Origin: Blastomyces gilchristii SLH14081
Taxonomy: Eukaryota; Ascomycota; Eurotiomycetes; Onygenales; Ajellomycetaceae
NCBI RefSeq assembly: GCF_000003855.2
Contig: NW_003101675.1
Span: forward strand, 1,067,175 to 1,131,174
Direction of reading: 5' to 3'
DNA length: 64,000 bases
In this document: positions 43,819-55,900 of the stretch, one piece after another
Numbering within the stretch: the first letter of the stretch is position 1
Layout: the number at the start of each line of letters is the position of its first letter
Translations under genes and position numbers: made by a program
The notes under the pieces: model-generated
Database searches by the model: none
Seen by the model: only the letters and a program-made list of their open reading frames with translations
Told to the model about the DNA's origin: nothing

Positions 43819-45152
43819 CTATAATAATAGCAGTAGAAGAAGATTGAGAGAATATTGAAGTGAGAGATAAAGAAAGTTAAAACTGATAAGTTTTTTATTT
43901 ATTAAGAGATAATGATTTTTAATAATACTTCTATTCTCTAATTAATTAGCAGAAGCTGACAGAGGAGAAGAAAATTAAGACCTTGTTCAGGTCTCAAATG
44001 TGCTTCATGATTCGGAATATTGAGAAGACAGCTCTGCTCTCTGAGTATATTAATCTACTTACTGCTGAAGTGAAACCTGAGACAGCAGATCAGAAAATAT
44101 GGGATTTTAAGACACAGATTGATCTGACTGAGAGAGAGTAGCAGAAACTCTTCTCTGAGAAAATAGTAGAGAGAGATTTTGAGATGATTATCATCTCAGA
44201 TAAGAAGAAGAAGAAGAAGAAGAAGAATAAGAAGTAAATTATAAAGAATAATAAGAAGAATGAGAAAGAGTAGAAAGATAATAAGTAGAAAAAGTTTTTT
44301 TCTTTTTATATTAGTTAGTTATAAGTTTATAATTATTAATAATTGAAATTAATTTTGAGTTGTTAAAAATTATTGTACAAGTTGTAATCAAGTCAGAAAT
44401 AATATATATATATATATATATATTTAACTATCATGATTCACAAATCACTATAATGTATAAGTATCAACATTTTTTCAACATTGATATTTACAATATTAAT
44501 ATATTTTTAATAATATTATCTGATAATGTAATTTAGTAACACTCTCTTTTACAATATTAATATATTTCAAGAAATATGACAGAGATTAATCAAGATTGTT
44601 TATTTACTTTTATACATTGATAATATTCAATCTGAGTTAGTACTAAAATTATAACTAAGCTAAGAAACAAGATTATTTTCTCTTATATTAATTCTTCTTA
44701 TACACATCAGTGATCAGTTATTAAAAATAAATTATTATCTTTCTTAAATTATTATTATATCTTCTGAATTCACTTCTTTCACTTCTTTTATTTCTATTGA
44801 AAATTCATAAACTCTTTAAGAAATCACTGTGAATCACAAAGTCTATATTATTTATAATTCAACACAGAATACTCTCTTTCAATTATAGTAAATAATCACT
44901 TCATTCTTCATATCTAATTTCAGATCATAAAATTTATGAAAAACTCAATACAAACACTGAGATGAACTATGAAATAATTATTAACAGATTCTATTATAGA
45001 TTACTGAAGAGTCATCTCTCTGCTATAATTACTGTAACTTTATTCAGAAACATTTGTTATAAACTAATCATAACTCTAAAGAAATTTTCTGATATCTGAA
45101 GTTATCAGAATGCAGATAATAAAAGAAAAATAATCAGAAAATTACTACTGAG

Positions 45153-47498
45153 CTGATAAGTTACTCTATCAGATAATGATTTCTGATAACACTAACTTTT
45201 TAATTTGAAGAAAATCATGTAAAAATAATTATATATCAGTACTCTGATTTTATAACTCTCATCTGATAACTTTCATGAATAATTACTTTATATATATATA
45301 TCTCTGAATCTTTCTTTTTAATTAATTGAAAATTCTGAATTCTGAACACTTCTTTAAATACTTAATTCAAATCTTCATATTTCATATCAATTCTGTCTTC
45401 AGTTCAATCTTGAGATATACTATAAAGTCAATATATAACATCTAGAATCAGAGTTGAAGAATCATTGAAGAGTGTCTCTCACAGTGAATATATAAACTAG
45501 TATAAACAATCTTACATTTATAAGAGTTATATGTTATTACATTGATAAGAACTGAACTTATTAAGAGACATTAATTGAATTTGAATCATTAATCAGTAGT
45601 TATACTGAGAATTATATAACAGAGATATTAATGACTGTGATTAAAAATAACTATTGAGATATTAGTCTCAGTCTTCTTACAATTACAACTGATAATGCTG
45701 TGAATAACTACACTATAATGAAGAGCTTGAAGCAAAAATTGACTTTGTATTTCTGAAATAATAAATAAGGTTATATTCTCTGCATTGCTCATGTAATTTA
45801 ACTTGTGATATAAACACTGATAAAGAATCTTAACATTGAGATGAAGAATAATGAGATAACTGATTCTTGAAATGAGAATGAGATGAAAGTGATTACTTAA
45901 GTAACTTTTACATTTACTTTGTAAAAGATAATATTTTTTAATAACACTTTTTAATATTACTTTTTAATAATGCTTTTTAATAACACTACTGTTAATTTTG
46001 AATAGATTGACTAATAATTTAAATATCACAGATTTGAAATATTGTTAATACAATTTGTATCTTCTCTAAACAACAACAATGATTTTATAATATTCAATAA
46101 ATAAACAAATCAGTCACATCACTGAATATAATACAGAATATTAGAACACAGTGAAGTTCAATATATAAGATAACTGTTTAAGCTCTGTGATTATGTCAGA
46201 TAATTGATCATTGAGTGTAACACTCTGATTGAGAAAAGATTCAGATATTGAAACTTTCTGATATGAAGTGAACTCAGTTGAAATATGTAATTGATTTACT
46301 GTTTCAGTTTTATAAGACAATAAAGACAGTCTTAATCACTTGTACATCAATGCTGCAGTCAGTCTGATAAATGTATAACAGTTTATTTACTCATCTTGAG
46401 AAGCAGTTGAATCACTTAAAAAGAAATTCAGTCTGGAATAATACTATAGTGCAGGCTATTATTACTGTAAGAAATAAACTGATATATTACTACAGTAAAA
46501 CTGAACAATCTTTTACAAAGTACTATACTGTAGCAGCTCTACTAGATTTCTTCTGTTAAGTTAATATCTACACTTCTCAAGATTGAACAGAGAAGAAATA
46601 AGACTCATATATTAAATTAATCTGAGACTATTACAATATCAACTATCAGAGATTTGAATGAGTAGATATTCAAGATATAAAGACAGTGAAATATAATTCT
46701 CTAGTAAGTAATAATCTTTGATAACACTTCATATCATATAGAACTATAATACTAACTTTGAAATAGAAGTTATATACATTGATTACAACTGAAAATCAGA
46801 CAAAACTACATACTTATAAAACTGAATTTGACTGCTATCTTCAAGATAATCTGATGAATTTACACATTAAATCAATTCTAGAGTTATGAAAAATTGTTGA
46901 GAGTACATATTCAACTGTTGCACTGATAGCATGTGATATTCTGACAATTTCATTGACAGAGGTGAGAATAAAGTGAAAGTTTAACTCAAGTCAAGATATT
47001 TATTACTATCACTGAGAACAATTATAAGAAGAAACAATTAAGAAACTCATAATTATAAAACATGAAATTATCAGACAGTTTAATACCTCTGATCACAGTA
47101 TATCAGAGAAGTGTAGTTTTCATGAGAAAGTGAAGAATAAACTTGTACAAGAATATATTTAGTTATTTCATGAGCATTATCAATAATTGTTATCAAATTC
47201 TGATTATATAAGTAATCACTGAATGAACTGAATGAAACTGATTTTGATCTTCAGTCTCAGTCTCATTCTGATTTTGAAAGAATGATCATCTTTTACAGTT
47301 TATTCTGAGAAATTACTCTCATTTCACTGTTCTTGAATTAAATCTGATCATTTTTCACATCATTTCTCTCAGAAATGATTCATTTTCAGATTTCTTTGAG
47401 ACTTGATTCTGGTGAGACTCACGCCAAGAAATGTATGAGACCAGACTAAATGAGATCAAATGTGAAATTCATAGTCCCGCCGGCCAGTCTATACTGAG
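45153..47498 (+). mobile_element. Decayed hAT transposon copy C
   Basis: Translated through stops on the + strand, the unit shows hAT transposase landmarks in order: TTDNAVNNY at about 45,688, followed by a CIAHVI block (the usual catalytic-core CAAH-NL motif); an 'LFTHLEKQLNHLK...W' and 'YYSKTEQSFTKYY' block at about 46,371-46,559; and the C-terminal dimerisation segment at about 46,980-47,080. The unit closes with an 80-bp module (about 47,410-47,490) holding a local CCGCCGGCC. Terminal inverted repeats or an 8-bp target duplication were not found. Confidence 0.8.
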
Positions 47499-49843
47499 CT
47501 GATAAGTTACTCTATCAGATAATGATTTTTAATAATACTAACTTTCTAATTTGAAGAAAATTATGTAAAAACAATTACATATCAGTACTCTGATTTCATA
47601 ACTGTCATTTTAATAACTTGTGTGAATAATTACTTTGTATGTGTATATCTCTGAATCTTTCTCTTTAATCAATTGAAAACTCTGAATTCTAAACACTTCT
47701 TCAAATGCTTAATTCAAATCTTCATATTTCACATCAATTCTGTCTTCAGTTCAATCTTGAGATATACTACAAAGTTAATATACAACATCTAGAATCAGAG
47801 TTGAAGAATCATTGAAGAGTGTCTCTCACAGTAAATATATAAACTAGTACAAACAATCTTACATTTATAAGAGTTATATGTTATTACATTGATGAGAACT
47901 GAACTATCAAGAGATATTAATTGAAATTTAAATCATTGATCAGTAGTGATACTGAGAATTATATAATAGAGATATTAATAACTGTGATTAAAAATGACTA
48001 TTAAGATATTAGTCTCAGTCTTCTTATAATTATAACTGATAATACTGTGAATAACTATACTATGATAAAGAGCTTAAAGCAAAAATTGACTTTGTATTTC
48101 TGAAATAATAAATAAGGTTATATTTCCTGCATTGCACATGTGATTCAACTTGTGATACAAACACTGATAAAGAATCTTAACATCAAGATAAAGAATAATG
48201 AGATGACTGATTGTTAAGATGAGAATGAGATGAAAGTAATTACTCAAGTAACTTTTACATTCACTTTGTAAAAGATAATATTTTTTGATAATACTTTTTA
48301 ATATTGCTTTTTGATAATGCTTTTTAATAACACTACTGTTAATTTTGAATAGATTGACTAATAATTTAAATATCACAGATTCAAAACATTGTTAATATGA
48401 TTTATATCTTCTCTAAATATTAACAATAATTTCATGATATTTAATAAATAAACAGATCAGTCACATCACTGAATATAATATAGAATATTAGAATATGATG
48501 AAGTTCAATATATAAAATAGCTAATCAGACTCTTTGATTGTGTTAGATGATTGATCATTGAGTACAACACTCTGATTAAGAAAAGATTCAGATATTGAAA
48601 CTTTCTGATATGAAGTGAACTCAGTTGAAATATGTGATTGATTTACTATTTCAGTTTTATAAGATAACTAAGACAGTTTCAATCACTTATACATCAATAC
48701 TGCAGTCAGTCTGATAAATGTATAATAGTTTATTTACTTATCTTGAGAAGCAGTTGAATCACTTAAAAAGAAATTCAGTCTGAGATAATACTATAGTGCA
48801 GGCTATTATTACTGTAAGGAATAAACTGACATATTACTACAGCAAAACTGAACAATCTTTTACAGAGTACTATGCTATAGCAGCTCTACTAGATTTCTTC
48901 TATTAAGTTAATATCTACACTTCTCAGATTGAACAGAGAAGAAATAAGACTTATATATTAAATTAGTCTGAGACTACTATAATGTCAACTATCAGAGATT
49001 TGAATGAGTAGATGTTTAAGATATGAAGACAGTGAAATATAATTCTCTAATAAGTAATAATCTTTTATAATACTTCATATCACATAGAACTATAATACTA
49101 ACTTTGAAACAGAACTTGTATATATTGATTACAACTGAAAATCAAATAAAACTATATACTTATAAAACTGAATTTAACTGCTATCTTCAAGATAATTTAA
49201 TAAATTTATATATTAAATCAATTCTAGAGTTAGAAAAAATTATTGAGAGTATATATTCAACTGTTGTATTAATAATATATAATATTCTAATAATTTCATT
49301 GACAGAGATGAGAATGAAGTGAAAGCTTAACTCAAGCTGAGATATTTATCACTATTATCAGAGACAATTATAAGAAGAAATAATTAAGAAACTCATGATT
49401 ATAAAATATGAAATTATCAGACAGTTTAATATCTCTGATCAGAGTATATCAGAGAAGTGTAGTTTTCATGAGAAAGTAAAGAATAAACTTGTATCAAAAT
49501 AAATTTAATTATTTCATGAGTGTTATCAATAATTGTTTTTAAATTCTGATTATATAAGTAATCACTGAATGAATTGAATGAGACTGAATTTAATCTTCAG
49601 TCTCAGTCTTATTCTAATTTTGAAAGAATGATCATCTTTCACTATTTATTCTGTGAAATTACTCTCATTTCACTGTTTTTGAATTAAATCTCATCATTTT
49701 TCATGTCTTTTATTTCAAAAATGATTCATTTTCAGATTTTTTTAATTCTTAGTTCTGATGAGACTTATATCAAGAAATGTATAAGATTAGATTAAATGAG
49801 ATTAAATATGAAATTCATGATCTCATCAGTCAGTCTAGTCTGA
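47499..49843 (+). mobile_element. Decayed hAT transposon copy D (tandem to C)
   Basis: Almost the same length as copy C (about 2.35 kb) and colinear with it, head-to-tail, with the same transposase remnants. The best-preserved part is the 72-codon frame at 49,104-49,322, which continues at about 49,330-49,430 into the dimerisation segment. Differences from C are mainly transitions; D has lost most of the CpG left in C, including the CCGCCGGCC of the end module. Confidence 0.8.
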
Positions 49844-50133
49844 AATCAGAATCAGAATATTTAATAATTTCAATATTAATTTAACTGATCTTATTACACA
49901 GTTTTAAAATTAGATAGTAGTTCTATACTATCTCAGTGAGACTTACTATCTATTCTTATCACATTTTTTAAATAAGATCAGGATTTTCACTTCTCAATTT
50001 AAATTGTTTTTATTACTTTAAATGACTTTAAATCTCATTTGAGTGTTATCAAAAAGTGTTACTTTTTAAAAAATTAAAAATAGTCTAAAAAAACCTTATA
50101 ATGTCTAAAAATAGTAACTTTATACTAAGAATG
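49844..50133. other. AT-rich DNA of unknown origin
   Basis: 290 bp between hAT copy D and the first SINE. No motif was recognised. It supplies the target site of the SINE. Confidence 0.6.
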
Positions 50134-50531
50134 AAACTAAATGAGATGCCCCGGTGGCCGAATGCGGCCACCCGGTAGCGCCTTGGCGTGGGAAACCAAG
50201 GCGCGTGGGTTCGAAACCCGCAGGGAATACATTAAATCCAGAACTCAAGCACCTCAGATTTCTAATAAATACAGAGGTGTACAAATCGCTTCAATGAATC
50301 ACTCTATGTTCCTGAGCTGAGAAGTTATTATCGCATGTATCTAATTGTCACTCCTTTGTATTTTCCTATGTTCTTGTTATCTTGATGTGGTCTCAACACC
50401 TGTATTTCCTCCTGTATAATCAACACTTGACCTGTATTTAACATCACGTAAGGACTCATCATAAGCTCTGCTTGCATACGAGTATAATGGAAGAATAATA
50501 ATAATAATAATAATAATAAACTAAATGAGAT
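50134..50531 (+). mobile_element. tRNA-derived SINE, copy 1, with 14-bp target-site duplication
   Basis: The body is about 50,148-50,517 (370 bp). Head: TGGCCGAATG (A-box-like) near 50,155 and the B box GGTTCGAAACC at 50,218-50,228. A 9-bp stem GCGCCTTGG/CCAAGGCGC lies between them. The body is tRNA-unrelated and ends in (AAT)n. The target duplication AAACTAAATGAGAT occurs perfectly on both sides (50,134-50,147 and 50,518-50,531). Compared with copy 3 it lacks seven bases after the A box (between two AATG), which probably inactivated its promoter. Confidence 0.88.
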
Positions 50532-50705
50532 TAAATAAGATTACTTTCTTATTTCTTCTAAGTTATAATCTTCTTTTGAGATCTGATGAATAGTGACTTT
50601 ACATGATTTTTTAATAGTTAGTCATAGTGAGATTCACATCAAGAAATGTATGAGACCAGACCAAATGAGATCAAATGCGAAATTCATAGTCTCAGCGGCC
50701 TATCT
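50532..50705 (+). repeat. Remnant carrying a third copy of the 80-bp hAT end module
   Basis: At about 50,628-50,705 the sequence matches 47,410-47,490 and 49,758-49,838 (AAGAAATGTATGAGACCAGA core). It sits alone between two SINEs, without the transposase part. Confidence 0.75.
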
Positions 50706-51027
50706 ATCTGATAGCACCTTCGTGTGAGAAATCAAGACATGTGAGTTTGAAACCCGCAGAGAATACATTAAATTCAGAACTCAAGTATCTCAGATTTCTA
50801 ATAAATACAGAGGTGTACAAATCACTTCAATAAATCACTCTATGTTTCTGAGATGAAAAGTTATTATTGTATGTATTTAATTGTCACTTCTTTGTATTTT
50901 CTATATTCTTGTTATCTTGATATGATCTCAACACCTGTATTTCCTTCTGTATAATCAATACTTAGCCCGTATTTAACACCACGCAAGAACTCATTATAAG
51001 CTCCGCTTGCATATGAGTATAATGAAA

Positions 51028-51098
<71 letters not shown>
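50700..51098 (+). mobile_element. tRNA-derived SINE, copy 2 (5'-truncated, mutated)
   Basis: Homologous to copy 1 from the GCGGCC just after the A box through the body to a long (AAT)n tail (about 51,030-51,098). The B box has become AGTTTGAAACC. Most differences to copies 1 and 3 are C-to-T or G-to-A, concentrated at former CpG sites (for example ATCGCT to ATCACT and ATCGCATG to ATTGTATG). The A box is missing, so no promoter remains. Confidence 0.85.
51030..51098 (+). repeat. (AAT)n tail of SINE copy 2
   Basis: About 20 trinucleotide units; copy 1 has about nine at 50,493-50,517. Confidence 0.93.
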
Positions 51099-51330
51099 TT
51101 AATATTTAATAATACTCTTTATTAAATTTTTAATAAATGAGTATTATATTATAATTTCATTTAATATCATTTTTAACAATGAAATTAAAATGAAAATATA
51201 ATTAGAAATTCAAATATATTTTTTATCTAAGATTAAATTTTTATTTGAAAAGTGAATCTGAGATTTTTAATATTCAAAATAAAGTGATTTAAAATCAATA
51301 AAATATTGTAATGCATATAAGTCACTGTGT
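51099..51330 (-). repeat. Inverted partial copy of repeat R
   Basis: The reverse complement matches 38,290-38,470 in unit A (CAGATTCACTTTTCAAATAAA core). It lies next to the 3' side of the minus-strand Helitron. Lower identity than between units A and B. Confidence 0.7.
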
Positions 51331-52950
51331 GTAAAGACATTGCAAAACTAAGCTTAAAACAGAAGACTCTGTAAGATTGATTTTACAGCTCATTATTAAT
51401 AATAGTAGAAGAAATAGAACTGTAAAAACAAATAGAGATTTATTTTTCAGTGTAAAAGCATCAGCTAACTAAGTAAGAAAAAAAATAAAAAACATCTTGC
51501 TCTACTCTGTCTCATCTCACCTCATCAGCTTATATATTATTCTCAAGAACAGTTTGAATAGTCTGAAGAAAACTTGTAATAGTTCTGAATTTAATCTTCA
51601 GAGCTGCATTCTTCTTATACAGAGTCTCATTTCCAATATAAAGAGTTAAAATCTCAATATTATAACTATTAACAGACTTAACACTTACTGTCTATTCTTT
51701 CAAGACTCTTGTCTCTGTATTCTCAGCCGCAGAGTGCTTCTTGAATATGCTTTTCTTCTTAACTTTCTTTCTCTTTTCATTCTTCTGCTTCTTTTCTTTC
51801 ACTTTGATATTCTTCTTACTAACATTGACTATGTATAACTATTAGTTTAATTGTATTAAAATTAACATATTTTATATTGAAAAGTAACTCACTTCTATAA
51901 TAAGAGCAGTGACTTTCAGTGCTATTATAATTATAACTGATACAAGCTTATAGCACTGATTTAGAGTGTTAATACAGATAATAAAAGAGTCTTCTTCTCT
52001 GATACAGTGACTACAGAGAACTGTAAAAACAGTATCACAGAATTGTAAAAGAAAAGCTTTATAATTTGTATTAATTTTTATATTAATTTGATAACTCTCT
52101 TATAAGACTAACTTCTGAGTACAGAGTAATTTGATGAGAGTCTGTAGCTTCTTTAACAGCTTCTCAGATATTCTTTCAGCTAAATAAGTTAACACTTAAC
52201 TCAATGATCTAGAACTGACAGATGCAGCAGAGACAGATGAAGATACAGACATAGAACTGAAAATGAAATTAACAGCTAACAGCTCAGTGAACTGAATAAG
52301 ATTGTTGAGCACTATACTGATTATCAGAATTGCAATTTTCATTATTTTAAGAATTTCACTTATAATGAATATATTTCAATGCATTATTTTTAGTTATAAT
52401 AGTAGTATTGATGATTTTTTAAAACTTCTGATGAATTAATAGAGATAAATAATATAATTTCTGAAAAAGAAAACAGCTGATAGAGATGAGAGATGAGAGA
52501 TAAGATGAATTCTTTAAAGAGAAAAGAAATCCTCTGAGATTCATTCACTTTCTCTTATACATGTGTTGACAGCTACAAGAATTTGATATCTCTTATCATA
52601 TAATATAACACAGATCTTAATAATATAGATCTCAGAAGATTCTCAATCTCTCAGATTAAAAATATTAGTATATTAAATCTGAGCTGTATAAATTAATATC
52701 TGAATTATTTCAATATCTTGATTAGACTGCTAACTGCTTATTCTCAGATGCAGTGATTATAATAGAATCAGCTGTAGTAGATTTATTAAGTTCAAAAATT
52801 GAATTTAGTGAATCTGCAAGCAGAACAGATAAAGAGAATAATAGAATAGAGAGTAAAGAACTTACAGTAATGAAGAATGAGTAAATAAGCAGCTCAAATA
52901 TAAACTGTGAAAAAGATGAAATAAAGAGCAGATGAAGCTCTATAGAATAT
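51331..52950 (-). other. AT-rich DNA, possibly 3' part of the Helitron, with a lysine-rich decayed frame
   Basis: Minus-strand translation of about 51,840-51,560 shows a Lys/Glu-rich coding-like segment broken by only a few stops (KKVKKKSIFKKHSA, then NAALKIKFRTITSFLQTIQ). No family was recognised. The stretch may be the Helitron 3' region, a captured fragment, or another element. Confidence 0.4.
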
Positions 52951-55900
52951 AAATTAATAGAGATTTATAAAAAGAAAAGAGATATAACTTAGTTATCTAT
53001 TAACTTTAATATCTTATATAATCAATCTCACATATCTGCATACTTCTACTCACTTCATCATCAGATCAGTAAAATCTAGAATAATTGAAGAATTATTTAA
53101 ACAGAAGATCTTGATATATTTTAATCTGTGAAACTACAACAAATGTGAGATCAGTCTGAAATTCAGTCTCAGAAATATCAAGAACAGTCTGATTAAGTGA
53201 TAATTCTTGAGATTTATAAATAGTAATAATATATATAACTGTAATAGAGAACTGCATACAGCTACAGACTTAATTAACATAAGAAAAGTTATAACAGCTG
53301 TGAAAGATAGACACAAGTTTAAGATTCTCTTATTTCAAATAAGCAGAGCTGTTATATTTATCAAAATTAATTAACAGTGTAAATGAAGAATCTTGACAGA
53401 AATTCTTTATATCTGAACTTTATACAATATTATGAAGAGTCTCAAGAGTACTGTTAATAAGACTGCAGTCTGTTTAAATATTCTGTAGAAGAATAATTCA
53501 GCAGTTGATAAAGATAGTAAGATTCTGATAAAGATTGTCAGTCTTATCAGAATCTAACTGAGAAGTGTCCACATTAACATTTATAATCTGAATATTAATA
53601 ACAGGTTGTTTACAGCTTTGAATAGTATTATTATTATAGACATGAATATGACACTTCTTTGTATAAATATGAATTGTATTCTCAAAGACTGAGACTTTAT
53701 GAGAGATAAGAGTCTGCACATGCTTTGAAAGAAACTCTCAATCACTCAGAGTTAATTAATCAAGCTGAAGATTTTTCAAGATCTCATAGAACTGACAGCT
53801 GATGACATCTTCACTTACTTATTATTAAATCACAGTAAGTTGAATGATTTTACTAAAAGTCAAGTAGATTTAATGACTCTGAATATCTTCTTTATAATTA
53901 ATATATCTGTTATAATAGAGCAGGGTTTGAAAAATAGATAAGAGCTGATAGAAATCTTCACTGAGAATAACACTGAGATCATTAAAATGAGTATTCTTAT
54001 AAGAGAATATATAATGATAGATCTGATTAATTCATAAAAGTTGCTGTAAATCAATCATTGACTTTTCATCAATTAACAGATAGTGAACATTCTTAAAAAA
54101 AGCCTGCAAAGATTGAAGATTTTAAGAATTGAGTGATTCATATAACATGTTTTTGTGTATGAGAAGCTGAAATAATATATGCAAGATTTAACTATTAATG
54201 AAGTGAGCAGCTACATCAGTTGATATGACTTAAATAATTGAGATTAAGAGATTTTGAGTGTCTGTAAGATTTTAAAGAGTTATAGATAAAATTATAATCA
54301 GATAAGTTTTATCAGTATCATCTTCATTATCTAGATTAATTAGTAAATAATTCAGAGATCTGCTGTTAAGAATCTCAGTATAATAATAGAGAATAGTGTT
54401 ATAAAGAAGATATTAATCAGAGTCTAAAGTCTTGAGTGAGTCATATTCATGAAGAGAAGTCTCTGCAGAGAAGTCAGTCTTTATATTATTTCAAAATTCT
54501 ATATTAAGATTGATATAAGTGTTAATATAAGACCTTCAATTATAGTTGAAATTTAAGAACTGATGATCAAGCTGTTTACACTTTCAGATATTAATGAGAT
54601 CATCATTATTATACTATTAGTTTTAATATATAAGTAATATTTAAGAGAGATTAACCTTCTCTTCATTATTCTGATTATCTTCAAACTCAGATTCTGATTT
54701 CAGCATATCTTCATTATAGATATTAACTGAGTGATTATAAGAAAGACAGTAATAATTAAAGATCTCTATAAAAGAGAATTAAGAGATGAGAAGATTAATA
54801 ATCTTGAGATCTTTAATTTAATGAAAAGAGTGATGAAGAAGAAGTTTGATATAAGTATAGTTCTCTGAATCAGTTTTGAACTGATAAATAGAAAAGTAGA
54901 TCAACACTCAGAGTTTTATATAAGAATATCTCTTAATTTAATGACTGTGAGAAAAGATTTGAAGAAATTCAAAAAATAAAAGATCTTCAAATTCAGTTAA
55001 TCACTACTTATAATTTTTCAAAAAGAATGAATCATATTATAATTCATTAGATTCAAGAATATAGCTATAATAATGTTGAGATTCAGGCTGATAATTAACT
55101 GCAATTGACTTGCAAGAACTCATTTGTAAAGAAAGATTTAAAAGAAGATGATAAATCTTCTAAGCAGATTAATCACACTTGTCAATGAGCTGATTCATAA
55201 GTTTAATAACTGTAGAGAGTAGTGAGTGACTTAAAATGACTCTTGAAATCACTTATTAAACAATCTGATAATAGAATTCTATGTCTGTTTCAGTCTTGAT
55301 AATGTACTTAGACAGATAATCAAGTATGATATGACTGCTAGTGCAGAGAGTAATGTCAGTATTTACTAGTCAGCTAACTGTAATTAATCTATTATAGTTA
55401 TTAAGAATTGAGTTATCATAACAGAGATGCAGCTGATAATATCTACTATTTAAAGATTTGAGAATAGCACAGTCAGTTCAGCATTTATATAAGAAGTGAA
55501 ATTAGTAATATAGATTATCAGTGATCTGATATTTATAAATACAGTACTTTTAACTACAGTGATAATATTGAATATAATTAAGAACTGTAGATAAATGTTC
55601 AATAATAATTATTTAATCAGAATGACTAAGAAAAAGAGATGATTATATATCTTTAGACTGAGTATAATTAGGCTCAGAATTCTCAGCTGTAATAATAAAA
55701 TCTTACTAATCAGTAAAGGCTTGACAAGAGTCTTCATTTATATCAAGTTCAGAATTCAGTATATTCTTATATTAAAATACTCTATGTGAGTGCACTGATC
55801 TGTGATCTTGTCACTTGTAATGAGTTCAGTGATCTAGAATTTTGAATTTTAGATCTAGAATCTTTTTCTTGAAGATTGTAAGTCATAGATGAAAGTAATG

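Larger units (their letters stand above)
41625..45152 (+). repeat. Unit B: second tandem copy of the 3.4 kb element (contains assembly gap)
   Basis: Colinear with unit A from the R head to the TTACTACTGAG end, with many scattered transitions and a few small indels. The assembly gap 43,719-43,818 falls in a GAGAGA stretch equivalent to 40,290-40,305 of unit A, so a purine repeat probably broke the assembly. Confidence 0.8.
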
